NCBI RefSeq assembly: GCF_014529535.1
Contig: NW_023503608.1
Span: 9,722,501 to 9,786,500 of the forward strand
Direction of reading: 5' to 3'
DNA: 64,000 bases
Source: Bradysia coprophila
Taxonomy: Eukaryota > Arthropoda > Insecta > Diptera > Sciaridae
Shown here: piece by piece, positions 1 to 20,198 of the stretch
How positions within the stretch are numbered: the first letter of the stretch is position 1
Layout of the letters: every line of letters starts with the position of its first letter
The notes under the pieces: generated by a model
Databases searched by the model: none
What the model was told of the DNA's origin: nothing
Seen by the model: only the letters and a program-made list of their open reading frames with translations
Program-made: the position numbers and the translations under genes

Positions 1-474
1 TTCCAATTCTGGATAGTATTTGAGAACATCACCCAGGGTTGCGATCGGTGCAGTAACTGTCGGTAGCGGTTCTAGCGGATCATAATTTGGATTTGGAGGT
101 CCGATTAGGTATATCGTCAGTTGGCCACCTTTCACAATACATTTGCGTTCAACATCGGTGAGCCAGCATCGCTGATTTAGATACTTCCACATGCATTTGC
201 ATAGTACATCTAAAACAATAAGTTCTTAGCATTTTTCAGATTTTAATTAAACTATGAAATTACCGTCACATTCTTTGGGTTTAATATTGGTTTTGAATGA
301 AATAATTATCCTGCCATCATACTCATAACGAGTTTTGATATCGCATTCATGTTCACAAATTTGGGCAAAGCGATAAAATCGCGATATATTCGCCAATTGT
401 TCGATGTTTAGCTTGAATGTGTTATCTCCTAGAACTAGCACCATCATGGCGAACAACCAGATCAATTTATTCAT
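1..474 (-). CDS. Small secreted cysteine-containing protein, 3' end beyond window
   Basis: The reading frame starts with an ATG at 474-472 followed by a clear signal peptide (MNKLIWLFAMMVLVLG). Exon 1 runs 474-264. A 54 bp intron (263-210, gtaatt..ttttag) joins it in phase to exon 2 (209-1), which stays open to the window edge. The mature part has cysteine pairs (CEHEC near residue 40, a KEC and a CKC around the splice site, then CW and KCIV further on) and a proline-rich stretch near the edge (GPPNPNYDPLEPLP). I do not recognise the family. It could be a salivary, cuticular or odorant-binding-like secreted protein, but nothing seen decides this. Without the splice, exon 1 would read through to a stop at 247, giving a 75-residue product, which is less likely. 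Confidence 0.6.
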
Positions 475-1194
475 TATTTAGTCTTTCTGATATCGATTGT
501 TTCGGTCAGTCTACAATTGTATAATGATAAACGAACGAGTTTGTCTTTTTGTGTTCGCTATTTCAGTTTTATAAAATTATTTACTCAACCTAGACGACCT
601 AGACTGTAAACAGTGTACGGAAATGAGGTGCTCCCTTTACAAGAACATACGTCATACAGGTGGTTACTCATCTGTTATCGATGAAAAGTAGAAGAATAAT
701 AGTATCTTACATACTTGGCTAAAGTAAGTGAGTCAAAACAGAACGAGTTTTAATGTGCAAGAGTAAGTAACGATTTGTTTCAAAACTCATCGTTGGCATT
801 CTACCCTCTCTTTCTCGCATATACCTCAAATTCATGCGTCGAAGATAAGAAGACAGAATGACAAAGATGAGTTTGGAAAAACAAACTGAGTGAATGTTCG
901 TGGAACGAGTGTAGTCGAAGGCTCGTATACGTACATGTCTCGAAAAAAAACCACGGTGCATGGTAATGTACTATTTATAATAAATAAACAAAAAAAAATT
1001 ACGAGAAACTTCTTCTTCTTTATTTTATATGGAGAAGCTTCCTTATTCAGCATTCGAAGTAGTTGAAATGTATACTAAGCCTGATCGATGTTAACCGAGA
1101 AATGTTTAAGATATTAGTTTCCTTCTAGCATAATGAAACTTTATTTTCGTCATTTCGAAGCTTTTCTCGTGTATCGCAGCAAATTATTAAAAAC
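475..1194. other. Intergenic region, no gene seen
   Basis: The short open frames here have no signal peptide, splice partner or recognisable motif. A fragment of the dispersed CATCTGTTATCGA repeat family lies near 670. A minus-strand AATAAA (1145-1140) about 50 bp past the arabinofuranosidase stop is a plausible polyadenylation signal for that gene. Confidence 0.5.
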
Positions 1195-3583
1195 CTAAAA
1201 CACTACGTAAATAAGTGCGCAAAGGTACACACTGATGAACTGTAGATATTCGTTCAACCTTGAACCACTACTGCCAGTGTTGCACAAATCATCGTCAAAT
1301 TGAATTTCATAAATTGATAGCGAATAAGCTGGTGCAGTAAAAGCAAATGTGTTGGTTGTCGTTAAGAATGGTTGTTCTGTAGGCGCAATTTTCATTGGTT
1401 CTTCTAAACTGTTGCTATCGAATCTTGCGCCTGTTAGTACACTAACTTTTCCACCAAAAGTACCACATATACCCATCAAATTTACGTCTACGTTTACAGC
1501 AGCTGGTGCATTATTAACAACCTTGATTATGGTAGTATTGGTAGCCGTATTTACAACAGCAGAATGGAAAAATGATTCGGTGTTTCCATCAGAATCAGTG
1601 GGAATATAAATATTTCCGCGTTTAGTGCTGAACAGATGTTGAACCCACCATGCCGGAGTTGCATAACTTGAAAGACCATCAAAGTAAATGGCATTCGGTG
1701 TCCAACGTAAATCGTTGACATTACAGAGAAGCGGGGCATAGCTTGACATTATAATTAAGTCCGAGTTTCGTTCCATACTGATTAAAAAGGACGCATCTTC
1801 GATTGCTGCTCCAACATGTGCAACAACAAGTTCACCAATCGGTCCGTCCCGAGTAGCGTACTCTCCAATGTCTGGTGAAAATAAGTTTTGGTTAGACCTG
1901 CAATAACTTTGACTAACGCACTCCAAAAGAGGCACAAGAACAGATTTAGAATAAGGGGCCAAGTCGATGCAGTAATCAGAATTTTTCATGTAAATTTAGA
2001 TTTTTATGTTGGTAAAATAGCACTCCGGGGACCAAAATAAGAGGCCTTTTGACCGTTAAACAAATTTGTTCTTGTGTCTGTTCTTGGAGTGGTCAGAAAT
2101 ATTTTGACGGAAGGTTCCACTTACAAACTTTCGAATCATTGCGTGCCATAGTGTCATAATGATTGTGTAAAGTAGGTAGTCCTCCTAAGCTTACAAAGAA
2201 ATGATCATCTCGCACAGGAACCGGACGATTATCAACGTAGTCAGTACCTACGATAGTTATTTGAGGGAATTTTACTGTAATAGCATCATAGAACAAAGGG
2301 TATCTAGCGTTGTAATCAACTGAAAAATAATCTTCATTTCCAATTTCAACATAAGGCAGTGGAAACGGTTCCGGATGCCCAGTAGCTGCTCTAACAGATC
2401 CCCATGTTGTGCTAGCATCACCAATAGCGTATTCAATTGCATTTAATGCACTCTGAACAAATGGTTCCATTTCATCTATAGGATAACTGAAATTGCCTAA
2501 TGATCGCCCAGCATAGACACCCATTACAGCAGTAGCGTTTAACTCTTCTGCAAGCTCTAAATACTCCAGCATACCGATTCCGTTGCTTGCATAATAGTCC
2601 CAAAGACCCGGATGACCAGGACGTTGATCAATCGGACCGATAGTTTCTTCCCAAATATAACGACGGATCTCACCATTGTATTCATATCCTTCAAGAAACG
2701 ATCCACCAGGAAATCTCACAATAGACGGCTTTGCTGCAACCAATTTTTCCGCCAGGTCGATTCTTAATCCATTGCGTTTATTACGCCAAGTCGGTGGATA
2801 TAGGGAAACTAGTTGGAAGAATACTTCTGTTCCTGAATCTACGGAGTCAGAACCATCTAATGCAATAACGAACACAACATCCAGCGTGGGACTTTGTATT
2901 AGAGCACGAATTGGCGTTAATGTAACCTCAAATTTTTGGAAAGATGAGGTGATGCCAGGAATTGCAGCTGAGGCGTAAACGATGCTTCCATCAGTAGATT
3001 CAATACTGACTGTCAGTGGACCAGCAAAATTCGTAGTTGCTTTCGCATAAAATGATGCATTGTAATAGGTGTAATCAGGTCGGATTGGAATTCCCCAATA
3101 GCCACTGTTCCGAATACCGACACGCTCTCCAAGTGCTAGTTGGGTGTTCACCTGTAGTCTTAAGCTAGTTGTGAGAACATCATTTAAAGGATTGTCGTAG
3201 GAAATGGTGATAGTTCCTTGAGCATTACCAGAAGACACAACATCGTAACCCTCGAGATTATCCCATCCTTTGGGATTAAGAGCTCGGTTTTTAATTAGTT
3301 CAGCGTGGAGACCTAAAATGTGACATTTAGAAAATATACAATTTTTGAAAATGTAAAGGTAACATCTGTGAAAAATTTCCGAATCCACTTGAAGGTCTAA
3401 AATTAAAACCACAATTTTCGACAGTGTACACATACCCCCGTCTAATCCATGATTGATTTCTTCTACAAATATTCCAAAAAGTTCTGGACTAATTTCGTGT
3501 GCTGGTTGGTCAAGATGCACATTAATTGTCGCAGAATATGCAATTGATATAAATATGTAGAAAATTAGCACCTGTCTAATCAT
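1195..3583 (-). CDS. GH51 alpha-L-arabinofuranosidase, secreted, possibly GPI-anchored
   Basis: This enzyme would release terminal arabinofuranose from arabinan or arabinoxylan outside the cell. Three exons, 3583-3436, 3312-2125 and 1871-1195, join in phase across introns of 123 and 253 bp and give 670 residues. The 123 bp intron keeps frame and has no stop, so naive ORF calling includes it. The protein has a signal peptide (residues 1-17), the GH51 opening FGIFVEEINHGLDGG-LHAEL, a carbohydrate-binding-like beta domain, then a TIM barrel. The acid/base Glu lies in EIGNED (E376) and the nucleophile Glu in YIGEYA (E449); the nucleophile motif is only rebuilt by the second splice. After GSSGS the chain ends in a hydrophobic tail, as in GPI-anchor signals. 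The length fits the secreted fungal/plant-type subgroup. GH51 is mainly microbial and plant, so horizontal acquisition is inferred. A minus-strand TATAAAA lies at about 3719-3726. Confidence 0.93.
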
Positions 3584-4259
3584 GTTGGAGGTACACTTTC
3601 AACTACCACAATAGTCAATTTTTTAAGATAATCCGATATTCAAGTGCGTGCCACTTGTCATTGAACGACATTGTTATACCCCTACGTCAGCCGTACAAAA
3701 AGTCTTATAAGTTTAGCATTTTATACATTGAGTCAGGTAAGACTGGAACTTGTAAACATCAAACAAGGTCAATAGACCATCAATCTATCATATAGAAAGA
3801 AAGTAAAGCAAACTTTCTTAGGATTGAAACAGCTTATACGTTACCTCAAGTGAGTCACGTTGTGCGTAAAATAAAATACATTCTTACGGGTCTCCACTCA
3901 AAATTCGAGTAAATTACTTTAAGTGGACAACTTATCAGAATGGAAAGATTGTATGTGCAAGTTTATCTTCTTCCAACGATATCCAACGATTTGTCCAAAA
4001 ATTAACTTTGAATCGAACGTTTTGTTTCGGCTAATTTCATTCGGATCTCGAACAAAAAAATATTCAAAAGATGGTTGAGTTCGTTGAGGTGTTAACATTC
4101 ATAAGTTGATGTCGTTCAAAAAGCGCTATAAAATTCAGCAATAATCATCTGTTATACCAAATGGAGCACCGTTTTGTATGAGTAATTTTCCCACATTTTA
4201 TTAAAGTTCACAAATCTGTTTGATGTACTGTCCAGTTTCAGTATGCTATTTAGAGTATA
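3584..4259. promoter_or_regulatory. 5' flank of the arabinofuranosidase gene
   Basis: No gene is visible. The minus-strand TATAAAA at about 3719-3726 is the only core-promoter-like signal found, roughly 140 bp upstream of the arabinofuranosidase ATG, so it would imply a 5' UTR of about 110 bp. Assignment as the promoter is inference. Confidence 0.3.
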
Positions 4260-5007
4260 CCACTCATTAGGGTGGGTCGATTTTAACAACTTGAAAATCC
4301 ACAGCCAGTGGCATGCGTAGCCTGCCAAAAGTAGTCAAACTGCATCATTAGTTTTTCTTTTCCAAATACTTTTGAGTACCGCACAATTGATTGAATGGTG
4401 TTGTCAGGCTACTCGTATTTCCTTTCAAAATTTCATAGACAATTTTCTTAAAAAAGCTTTTATAAGCCTTACAGAGGCTGTAATAGACTGAAACAAACAT
4501 AATACAACTTAATTTGGAAAAATCGGTGCATTCGACGTGAAAATATTTACATTTTCTATGTAATATTGGGGGTCTGTGAACTTTGAACCACCAACTGAGC
4601 GATAAACTTCCTCAAATTTGGTTAGTCCTTTATGTTAGGGTTAGAATAGGTAAAAACGACAAAGATGTCGAATTTTCGGTATTTCTCAGATTCAATCTGA
4701 GATTGATTATTACCGATGTTGTTAAAAACGTCATTTTTTCGAAGTAGTAGATTTTGATGGAACGAAATACGTTCCTTCTACCGTAGAATTATGAATCTCC
4801 TACTATTCAGATGCTACATAAATACATTTCAGTTTAGTTTGATATTTGCCAAGGCCGATTTGACTTTATCTAGCCAAGTGTTTTAAGTGAGGAACGCCCG
4901 CCGACAAAACTTGACATCATAAGGAGAGTATGTCTGGTCTGCGACGACAAACTTGCAGATGAAAACAAAAGCGTACTGTTGGAGTTACATGTTCTTGATG
5001 TTGTTAC

Positions 5008-5458
5008 ATGAGAATTTGGAATTTGGAAAAAGACACAATTCCGATATTGCCGGAGAAAGGCGTCACATTAAAAATTAAAAATATGATTGAGGATTACAAG
5101 AAAAATAATATATACAAGAATCGACGCCGCTTTAAAGTATTCTATGACGATGGCGAAAAACTGAAATGTGCCAGAAATTGTTGCAAATGCGCTAATGGCT
5201 AAACAGCCTCGATGAAGCGGGTAACAGTGGCAGAGTCGAATTCTTGAAAATTAACATTCAAAAATGTTGCGCTAAAAAAATCCAAATTTTACGACAGATC
5301 CACTTTGTCGCATTTTCTCATGTCGCATATTTCTGTCTCTGCCACTGTTACCCGCTTCATCGAGGCTGTTTACTAATGGCGAACTATTTGAGCCAAAAAC
5401 GGAAATTTCTACAGATTTACAAAAGATTTCCAGATTTCTACAGGAATCGAATCTGTAG
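5008..5458 (+). pseudogene. Transposon-internal ORF split by a nested MITE
   Basis: A frame starting with ATG at 5008 runs to 5199, where a 173 bp MITE and its target duplication are inserted. Skipping the MITE and one 8-bp duplicate, the frame continues from 5381 to a TAG at 5456-5458, about 89 residues in all. The piece is basic and lysine/asparagine-rich, with a CARNCCKC cluster. I do not recognise it as any specific transposase domain. A further open stretch just upstream (CLVCDDKLAD.., about 4928-5010) is in another frame, so the original gene may have been longer and is decayed. Confidence 0.5.
5200..5372. mobile_element. Nested MITE, 173 bp, 36-bp perfect inverted repeats
   Basis: The ends TAAACAGCCTCGATGAAGCG.. 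(5200-5235) and the exact inverted copy (5337-5372) flank a short AT-rich core. An exact 8-bp target duplication CTAATGGC lies at 5192-5199 and 5373-5380. The perfect inverted repeats suggest a young insertion. It landed inside the larger hAT-like element, so it is the younger of the two. Confidence 0.9.
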
Positions 5459-6507
5459 AATGTTTTACATTTAAACACGTTGATGATAACGTTCCCCGAG
5501 ACGTTAATTGCCATTCTATTGTCATGAAGTAGTAGCACATTCATAATTTTACTGTAGAAGGAACGTATTTCGTTCCATCAGAAACTACTTCGAAAAATGA
5601 CGTTTCTAACACGGACTGTTTTTTCTAATAGAGTAGCTCGACCTCTGAAACTAATACATCTGTAATAACACAGCACTGCTTCTAGCATGAACATAGAAAA
5701 TATTCGTAGGCTGTTGAAATCATAGTAGGCATCGCGTTACTTTTGTGAAAATAGACGACTTGTTTCGTACTATGAGTTAAAACGTACAATACAAACAATC
5801 TTAAGCGGTAGCTCTTATCAGTAAAGCCTATAAATAATAATAAGAGAAAGTAATTATCACCTACGAAGCATTAAAGAAGGTTTGACAATTCAACTATACA
5901 ACGGCAATTTAATGAACGTGGACAAAGGTTTAGTTTTAAGTCGAGCAGGGGCTCCAATAATTCCAAAAATATCAGACTTCACTGATCACACTTAGCAAGC
6001 TTTTCATTCATATTTCATTCCCTGACGACGAAAACTGTTTGTTTTGCGAGAGCTCGGAAAAAATGCTAGTAGCAGTTGCAGTGCTATGGTAATAATCAAT
6101 CTGAGAAATTCCGACAATTCGACATCTTTGTCGCTTTTACCTATTCTAACTCTAACAGAAAGGACAAACCAAATTTGAGGAAGTTTATCGCTCATTTGGT
6201 GACCCCCAATATTACATAGAAAATGTAAATATTTTCACGTCGAATGCACCGATTTTTTCAAATTAAGTTGTATTATGTTTGTTTCAGTCTATTACAGCCT
6301 CTGCAAGGCTTATAAAAGCTTTTTTAAGAAAATTGTCTATGAAATTTTGAAAGGAAATACGAGTAGCCTAACAAACCCATTCAATCAATTGTGCGGTACT
6401 CAAAAGTAGTCGGAAAAGAAAAACTAATGATGCAGTTTGACTAGTTTTAGCAAGCTACACATGCCACTGGCTGTGGATTTTCAAGTTGTTAAAATCGACC
6501 CACCCTA

Positions 6508-6795
6508 CCACTCATGTTTGAAGTTATAGATAAAACGACGGAAAAGAAATAAAAACGCTGTCCTATATACAACATGTTCAATGCGGTTTGAAACGTCAGA
6601 CATCACGAAAGCTGTGACACATCACGAAAGCTCCCTCACATCACCAAAGAAAAACAAAAGAATTTCACTTAACGAAGTCTGTCGAAAATACTTAGATCAA
6701 GTAAAAATTTGGACATAGGATGGTCATAGGATATAATTGTGGAAGATTTATACTCCGCGATTTGATGCTTCACCTCGCATTTTATTCTTAGTATT
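6508..6795. other. Spacer between two elements
   Basis: No gene or motif is seen beyond a short local repeat of the phrase acatcacgaaagct near 6600-6630. Confidence 0.4.
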
Positions 6796-7892
6796 CACGG
6801 TGAGCTTTAAATATTTTTTATTCGACCTCTCGTGCACATGGAATATTTTTATGGGAATGTGCTCAGGGGCCTCCCAGGATGACGAAATGACTATTCCCAA
6901 AATATTTCGATGGGAAAATTTTTAATTAGATCGATTTTTCGTTTTTTTGGGACCTGCGGGAAGCTTCGAAGACTGTTTGGACCTTACTGGTGACTTGTTT
7001 GAACACAAAAATATAGTTGCTGTTTAGCCTGAGATGTAAGCTTTACAGCGATGCCAATCATGACATTCATGACTACCAACAAACATCTTGTATGAGGTAT
7101 AGTCATTCAACTAGATACCTGCGAATTTCAAAGGCTGTATCACACGTGGATGATTTCTATTTTGTCTCAAAAAGTATGTTTAGTTATTTTACATAATTTA
7201 AGAGGTGAATAAAGGTCGAAAAATGAGTTTGTATTTCATTCTGATATAATCTTTGTTGTTAAACCTGAACAACCATCCCATTTTCTTCGTATAATGTCTC
7301 ATTTTTTAGTGGAAACAACTAAAATGTTTCAGAATTAGCTTAGAATAGCTATTGGAGAAACTACATACGAAACAAAAGAAAATACAACCAAGGTTTGTTA
7401 ATTTTTGACTCGAGCTAGTGCAATTTGCTCATGGGTTTAAATTTATAATTTTTTTTATTTCGAGTCAAAAATCTTCTTTCGACCTTTATTAACCCCTTAA
7501 ATTATGTAAAATAACTAAACATACTTTTTGAGACAAAATAGAAATCATCCACGTGTGATACAGCCTTTGAAATTCGCAGGCATCTAGTTGAATGACTATG
7601 CCTCAATAAAAAATGTTTGTTGGTAGTCATGAATGTCATGATTGGTATCGCTGTAAAGCTTACATCTCAGGCTAAACAGCAACTATATTTTTGTGTTCAA
7701 ACGAGTCACCAATAAGGTCCAAACAGTCTTCGAAGCTTCCCGCAGGTCCCAAAAAAACGAAAAATCGATCTAATTAAAAATTTTCCCATCGAAATATTTT
7801 GGGAATAGTCATTTCGTCATCCTGAGCACATTCCCATAAAAATATCCCATGTGCACGAGAGGTCGAATAAAATTTTTTTAAAGCTCACCGTG
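6796..7892. mobile_element. Foldback element of about 1.1 kb with long inverted arms
   Basis: Ends are CACGGTGAGCTTTAAA and its inverse. The arms (about 6796-7210 and 7480-7892) are near-complete inverted copies around a loop of about 250 bp. TATT stands on both outer sides (6792-6795 and 7893-7896), a possible 4-bp target duplication. No transposase is present. The left arm holds 7 extra bases (ggcctcc near 6870) that the right arm lacks. The same end sequence recurs at 44395-44484. Confidence 0.8.
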
Positions 7893-8056
7893 TATTTTTT
7901 GCGAGTTGTTATCGATTGCTTACGCAGAGGTCTCGTGAGTTTATGGCTCCGTAATACTTACTTTACAATACACAAAAATTAAACGAGCTCACCACTTTTC
8001 AAATTTAAAATGTATTTAGAATAGTAGATTTAGATGCGTCATTCTATCTTAAAAAT

Positions 8057-9553
8057 TTATCCATGTACGATCCGTGTCATCATACGATGAGTAGCAAGAA
8101 CTTGATTACCTTGTCGTGTAGCTACAAAATACAATAATAATAGTAAGTCATTTCCCGATGTTCAGTATTTAAAGTCGCAAAATGTCTACTTGAATACCGT
8201 TCGACAACCGAAACGGTGAACACTTACCAAACAAAGTGTTCAGGTAACCGAACCAGTCCCAGCATGCAGCTGGATTGACAGCAATAGCAGAAATTTGTGG
8301 GAACAGTACAATGATGTTATTTACTTCAGCTACTTCCATAAATCCGGCTCTTGTCGCATAAATATTTCCAATGTTGCCGCTAAAATTTTCCAAAAAATTG
8401 TTTTCTTATGATTTTGTAACGGTTAACCGATTAGAGGTAAAATTGTTTGTGCAAAATAATTAATTGGAAAAAACGTTCTACCATAGAAAGGTTAGTTAAT
8501 AAAAGTAAATTAGAAAAGAGGCTCTTCCTAACTACCTGCTTTGCATACATCCATGGAACGATATATGAAGCCTACATCTTCCACCACCTTGACATGCTGT
8601 TGGTACATAAATAAATCCGCTCCGGCTCATGCTAGATAGACTTGGATCGAGCGCGAAAAATTCCGCCTGATCGAAGTTGAGTAGATTTCCCAAATTTCCT
8701 GCATTGTCTGCTGGCGATGTTAATCCACCGTACAAGTAATTCAACATATTGAAAGCACCCCGATATCCACAGTTGTTCATGAACGCATTGTTGGCTGATG
8801 ACGCGCTACATGGTGCACCGAAGTTGTGAGTTGGCTGAAAGAGGAATTAGTTTGTTGTATTTATTTTGAGACTGATGTGACTGTTAATGCTTGTCTTCAT
8901 ACCCAACCGTGTTCAGCAGGAATTGAAAATTCAGTGAGAATGTTTGCGCCATAATGATTGTACATAGTCTGCACGTTTCGTCCAGAAGCTTAAAAAGATC
9001 ACCAAAATAAGATGAATGTGGCACCTAAGACTCCATTCAAAGTATACACAAACCTGGGAGAATTGTTGAATCTTGTGTCCCATGGAAAATGAAAACTCTA
9101 TCGCCGCGTATATTTGCTACCGGATCAATTAGGTTACTTGCAGCCAGACCGTTAGTTTGCGTGATAAGAAAATTAACGTTGACTGAACTAGGATTAGACA
9201 TACAAAGATTTGCGGCAGCTAGACCACCTATACCGCAATAGTTGGGCACTGTAAGATTTTACATTTTAAAACTTGATCAACAAAGAGATCAAAGTATAAA
9301 AACCTCCAGCCACAATTCCTGCACCAACGATTTGAGTTGAATGCGAGAAATGGAATTGAGTGGCCATTGCAGCACCAGAAGATATTCCAGAAACAGTGAT
9401 CGAAGATGGATCAACATTGTAGCGCTCTGAATACAAAGAAAAGTGAGATAAAATTCCGATATTTTACCATTTTGTGAACGAATTACGCAGTCTCTGAGCA
9501 GCTGCATTGTTTACAAACACGAACGCTGCCAGGAAGATTAAAGTTTTCCTCAT
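8057..9553 (-). CDS. Secreted PHB-depolymerase-like esterase (circularly permuted alpha/beta hydrolase)
   Basis: Seven exons (9553-9487, 9426-9304, 9248-9054, 8988-8903, 8834-8536, 8379-8228, 8121-8057) join in phase to 328 residues. After a signal peptide (residues 1-19) the mature chain starts near LQRYNVDPSS. The lipase box GISSG puts the nucleophile at Ser38, an Asp follows in HGTQDS (D123), and the His in AEHGWPTHNFG is H155. The order and spacing closely match the triad known for the fungal single-domain polyhydroxybutyrate depolymerase. A later SFHGC segment (about residue 250) is also family-typical. The likely reaction is ester hydrolysis of short-chain polyhydroxyalkanoate or a related ester; the actual substrate is inferred. 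The family is bacterial and fungal, so acquisition by horizontal transfer is inferred. All six introns are GT..AG and range from 55 to 156 bp. The last splice adds only 21 residues. Confidence 0.92.
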
Positions 9554-10100
9554 TTTTTATCTTCTTTATAAAGCGGAGAGCTAAAATTCAAACACAATCT
9601 AATTTGCCTAAAGCGGGCAAAGGTATGGTGCAGGTCTTCTAATATTTATTGTGGACTACTGTGTCCGCATCGATAAGATATATTTGGCCAGCGTGTGATA
9701 ATATTGCAAAAATAGTTTATGAGATTAGATACTCGTAATCATCTAGCATGTGGTCAATACCTAATACGTCGGTTCTTTACGGTGGCACCGCAGTGAAGAG
9801 ACTGTATCAATTATAATCTACTACTTGTTTTGTTCAAAGTATTACTTAAAGTAATCACATAGTGTTTGGAACAAAATCTATTTCTTCCTTCGTTTCAATA
9901 TACATTTTGAGTATAAAAATGGCCTCGATAAACGAAGTTAATCACTTACTTTTGTCACTGCTGTCGAGAACAGATGACGTAATAAACATGGACTTATGAT
10001 GAACCTACGTATACATATTTATTATATAGCATTAGCAAGCGTAGCAAGCGCGTGTAAATATCAATCATAAGTTCACCAGTAAAAGAAAATATTAGGAGCA
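9554..10100. promoter_or_regulatory. Divergent intergenic region between esterase and ferlin
   Basis: The 547 bp between two divergent start codons must hold both promoters. GATA-type motifs stand at about 9669-9679 (cgataagata), and a TATAAA lies 15 bp from the esterase ATG, probably too close to serve as its TATA box. A fragment of the dispersed CATCTGTTATCGA-type repeat lies at about 9945-9985. Regulatory roles are inference. Confidence 0.35.
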
Positions 10101-18868
<8,768 letters not shown>

Positions 18869-19500
18869 TATTTTCAACGTTTCTTTAAGTTATAGTAAAT
18901 ATTTGAACGGTTGAGAGGTCAGCTGTGCAGCTTTGCGAGATTGTCGAAATTTCACTGTCTAGATACTATCAATACAATTGCACTGAGTTCAAATGTATAT
19001 ATTTTTAGAGCATTAAACAAGACATTTTAAGTTTCATTCAACTGTTTCTTTCAACCGATTTGTTAAATCTACACACGCCAACGACGTCTACGCGAAAAGA
19101 TGCTTGTGCTGAAATAAGAGACTGGCAGTTCCGACAGTTTATTTTAAATATGAACAAGAGAAGATAAATATTTGCTATTCAATATTATAACAATTTAATA
19201 AAACATTTCGAATATCAAAATGAATAGCTAGACGATACAGATTCTTTGTGCGACGCACGTGTTTGAATAAGATTGACTATTTACCGACTAAAAATGTTTT
19301 ATTTTCCAATCGCCTTTCACACTTTTTTAATTGAAATTTGAGGAATTGAGGAATTTACATTTGAAGCTGCCATTCAACTAGTACTCAACCCTCTTTTAGA
19401 ACCTCAACCTCAAGTATTTAAAATCCTAAATGGAAAAATATTTAAAATTTTCCACATATTGCCAGGGGGTCTCGAGTCAGTTGTACGTTTTATATTTTAA
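18869..19500. other. Ferlin 3' flank, no gene
   Basis: AT-rich sequence with an ATTAAA at about 19012 and an AATAAA at about 19197 that could be ferlin polyadenylation signals. No coding signal is seen. Confidence 0.4.
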
Positions 19501-19789
19501 CCTGTTACAGACGGCAAACATATTATTACTTCCATTGATCAAAGTATTTTTAATCGGCTGATTTCAAATCTTGTACTTCAACTTTTTTTACAGAAATTTC
19601 CTATACAGTCTTCGACATTTCAAATGTCTCACTGTCATTTTTTTCAAAGAATGTCATTGAAATTCTCAGAAAAATTTGACAGTGAGACATTTGAAATGTC
19701 GAAGACTGTATGAAGAACCATATTACCCAGAGTTTATCATTATTTTTGTCGCTGTTATTGATAACAGATGAATACCCGTATGTGACAGG
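19501..19789. repeat. Dispersed element with CCTGT-ACA-ACGG ends and TTAA duplication
   Basis: The left end CCTGTTACAGACGG and the right end CCGTATGTGACAGG are imperfect inverted repeats, and TTAA flanks both sides. The inner phrase ATTTCAAATCTTGTACTTCA and the tail TTTTTGTCGCTGTTATTGATAACAGATGAAT recur at 31654-32281 and, more degenerate, at other sites in the window. It is interrupted by a mariner-type MITE at 19606-19708. Without that insert it is about 185 bp. No coding capacity is present. Confidence 0.7.
19606..19708. mobile_element. Tc1/mariner-type MITE, 103 bp, TA duplication
   Basis: The arms CAGTCTTCGACATTTCAAAT and the exact inverse enclose a core of about 35 bp. TA stands on both sides (19604-19605 and 19709-19710). 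CAGT ends with a TA target are typical of Tc1/mariner-derived MITEs. It is nested in the CCTGT repeat. Confidence 0.8.
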
Positions 19790-20198
19790 TTAATGCATAG
19801 TTGTCGAGATTGTTAGCTTTAATTTAGAATTTGGAATTCTTTCAAAGTGTCACGTTTTCAAATGAATTGTGATCGCACCAATTTTAACTTAGAAATAGCT
19901 AGCTTTGCTTTCTGTTACCAAAAATTGGGAAACTTGAAACTTTTCGTACATAAATTCATATCAAAACTGGAGCTCAGCAATCTTATCTTCAACACCTTAA
20001 GACTTTAACACTCTTACCTTACCTTACAGAAGGTGACAAAATATTAAATTGCAACAAAAAATCGATACCTTGACAAAAATGCTGGGGATTATTCATATCA
20101 TTGATAACTTTGTGTGTTTAATGAATAATTGGAACAAAGGCAAAAAAGTTATAACTGATACATGAAAATGAAATGCACAGAAAGGTAAGATGCAAATA

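Larger units (their letters stand above)
4268..6507. mobile_element. hAT-like DNA transposon, non-autonomous, 2240 bp
   Basis: Perfect terminal inverted repeats begin TAGGGTGGGTCG and end CGACCCACCCTA. The element is flanked by an exact 8-bp target duplication CCACTCAT (4260-4267 and 6508-6515). An 8-bp duplication with a TAGGG-type end is typical of hAT elements; P and Merlin elements also make 8-9 bp duplications. The inverted arms are long: sequence at 4268-4800 reappears inverted at about 5543-5610 and 6085-6507, so the right arm carries about 475 bp absent from the left. No full transposase is present, only a short broken ORF, so it must have been mobilised in trans. Confidence 0.85.
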
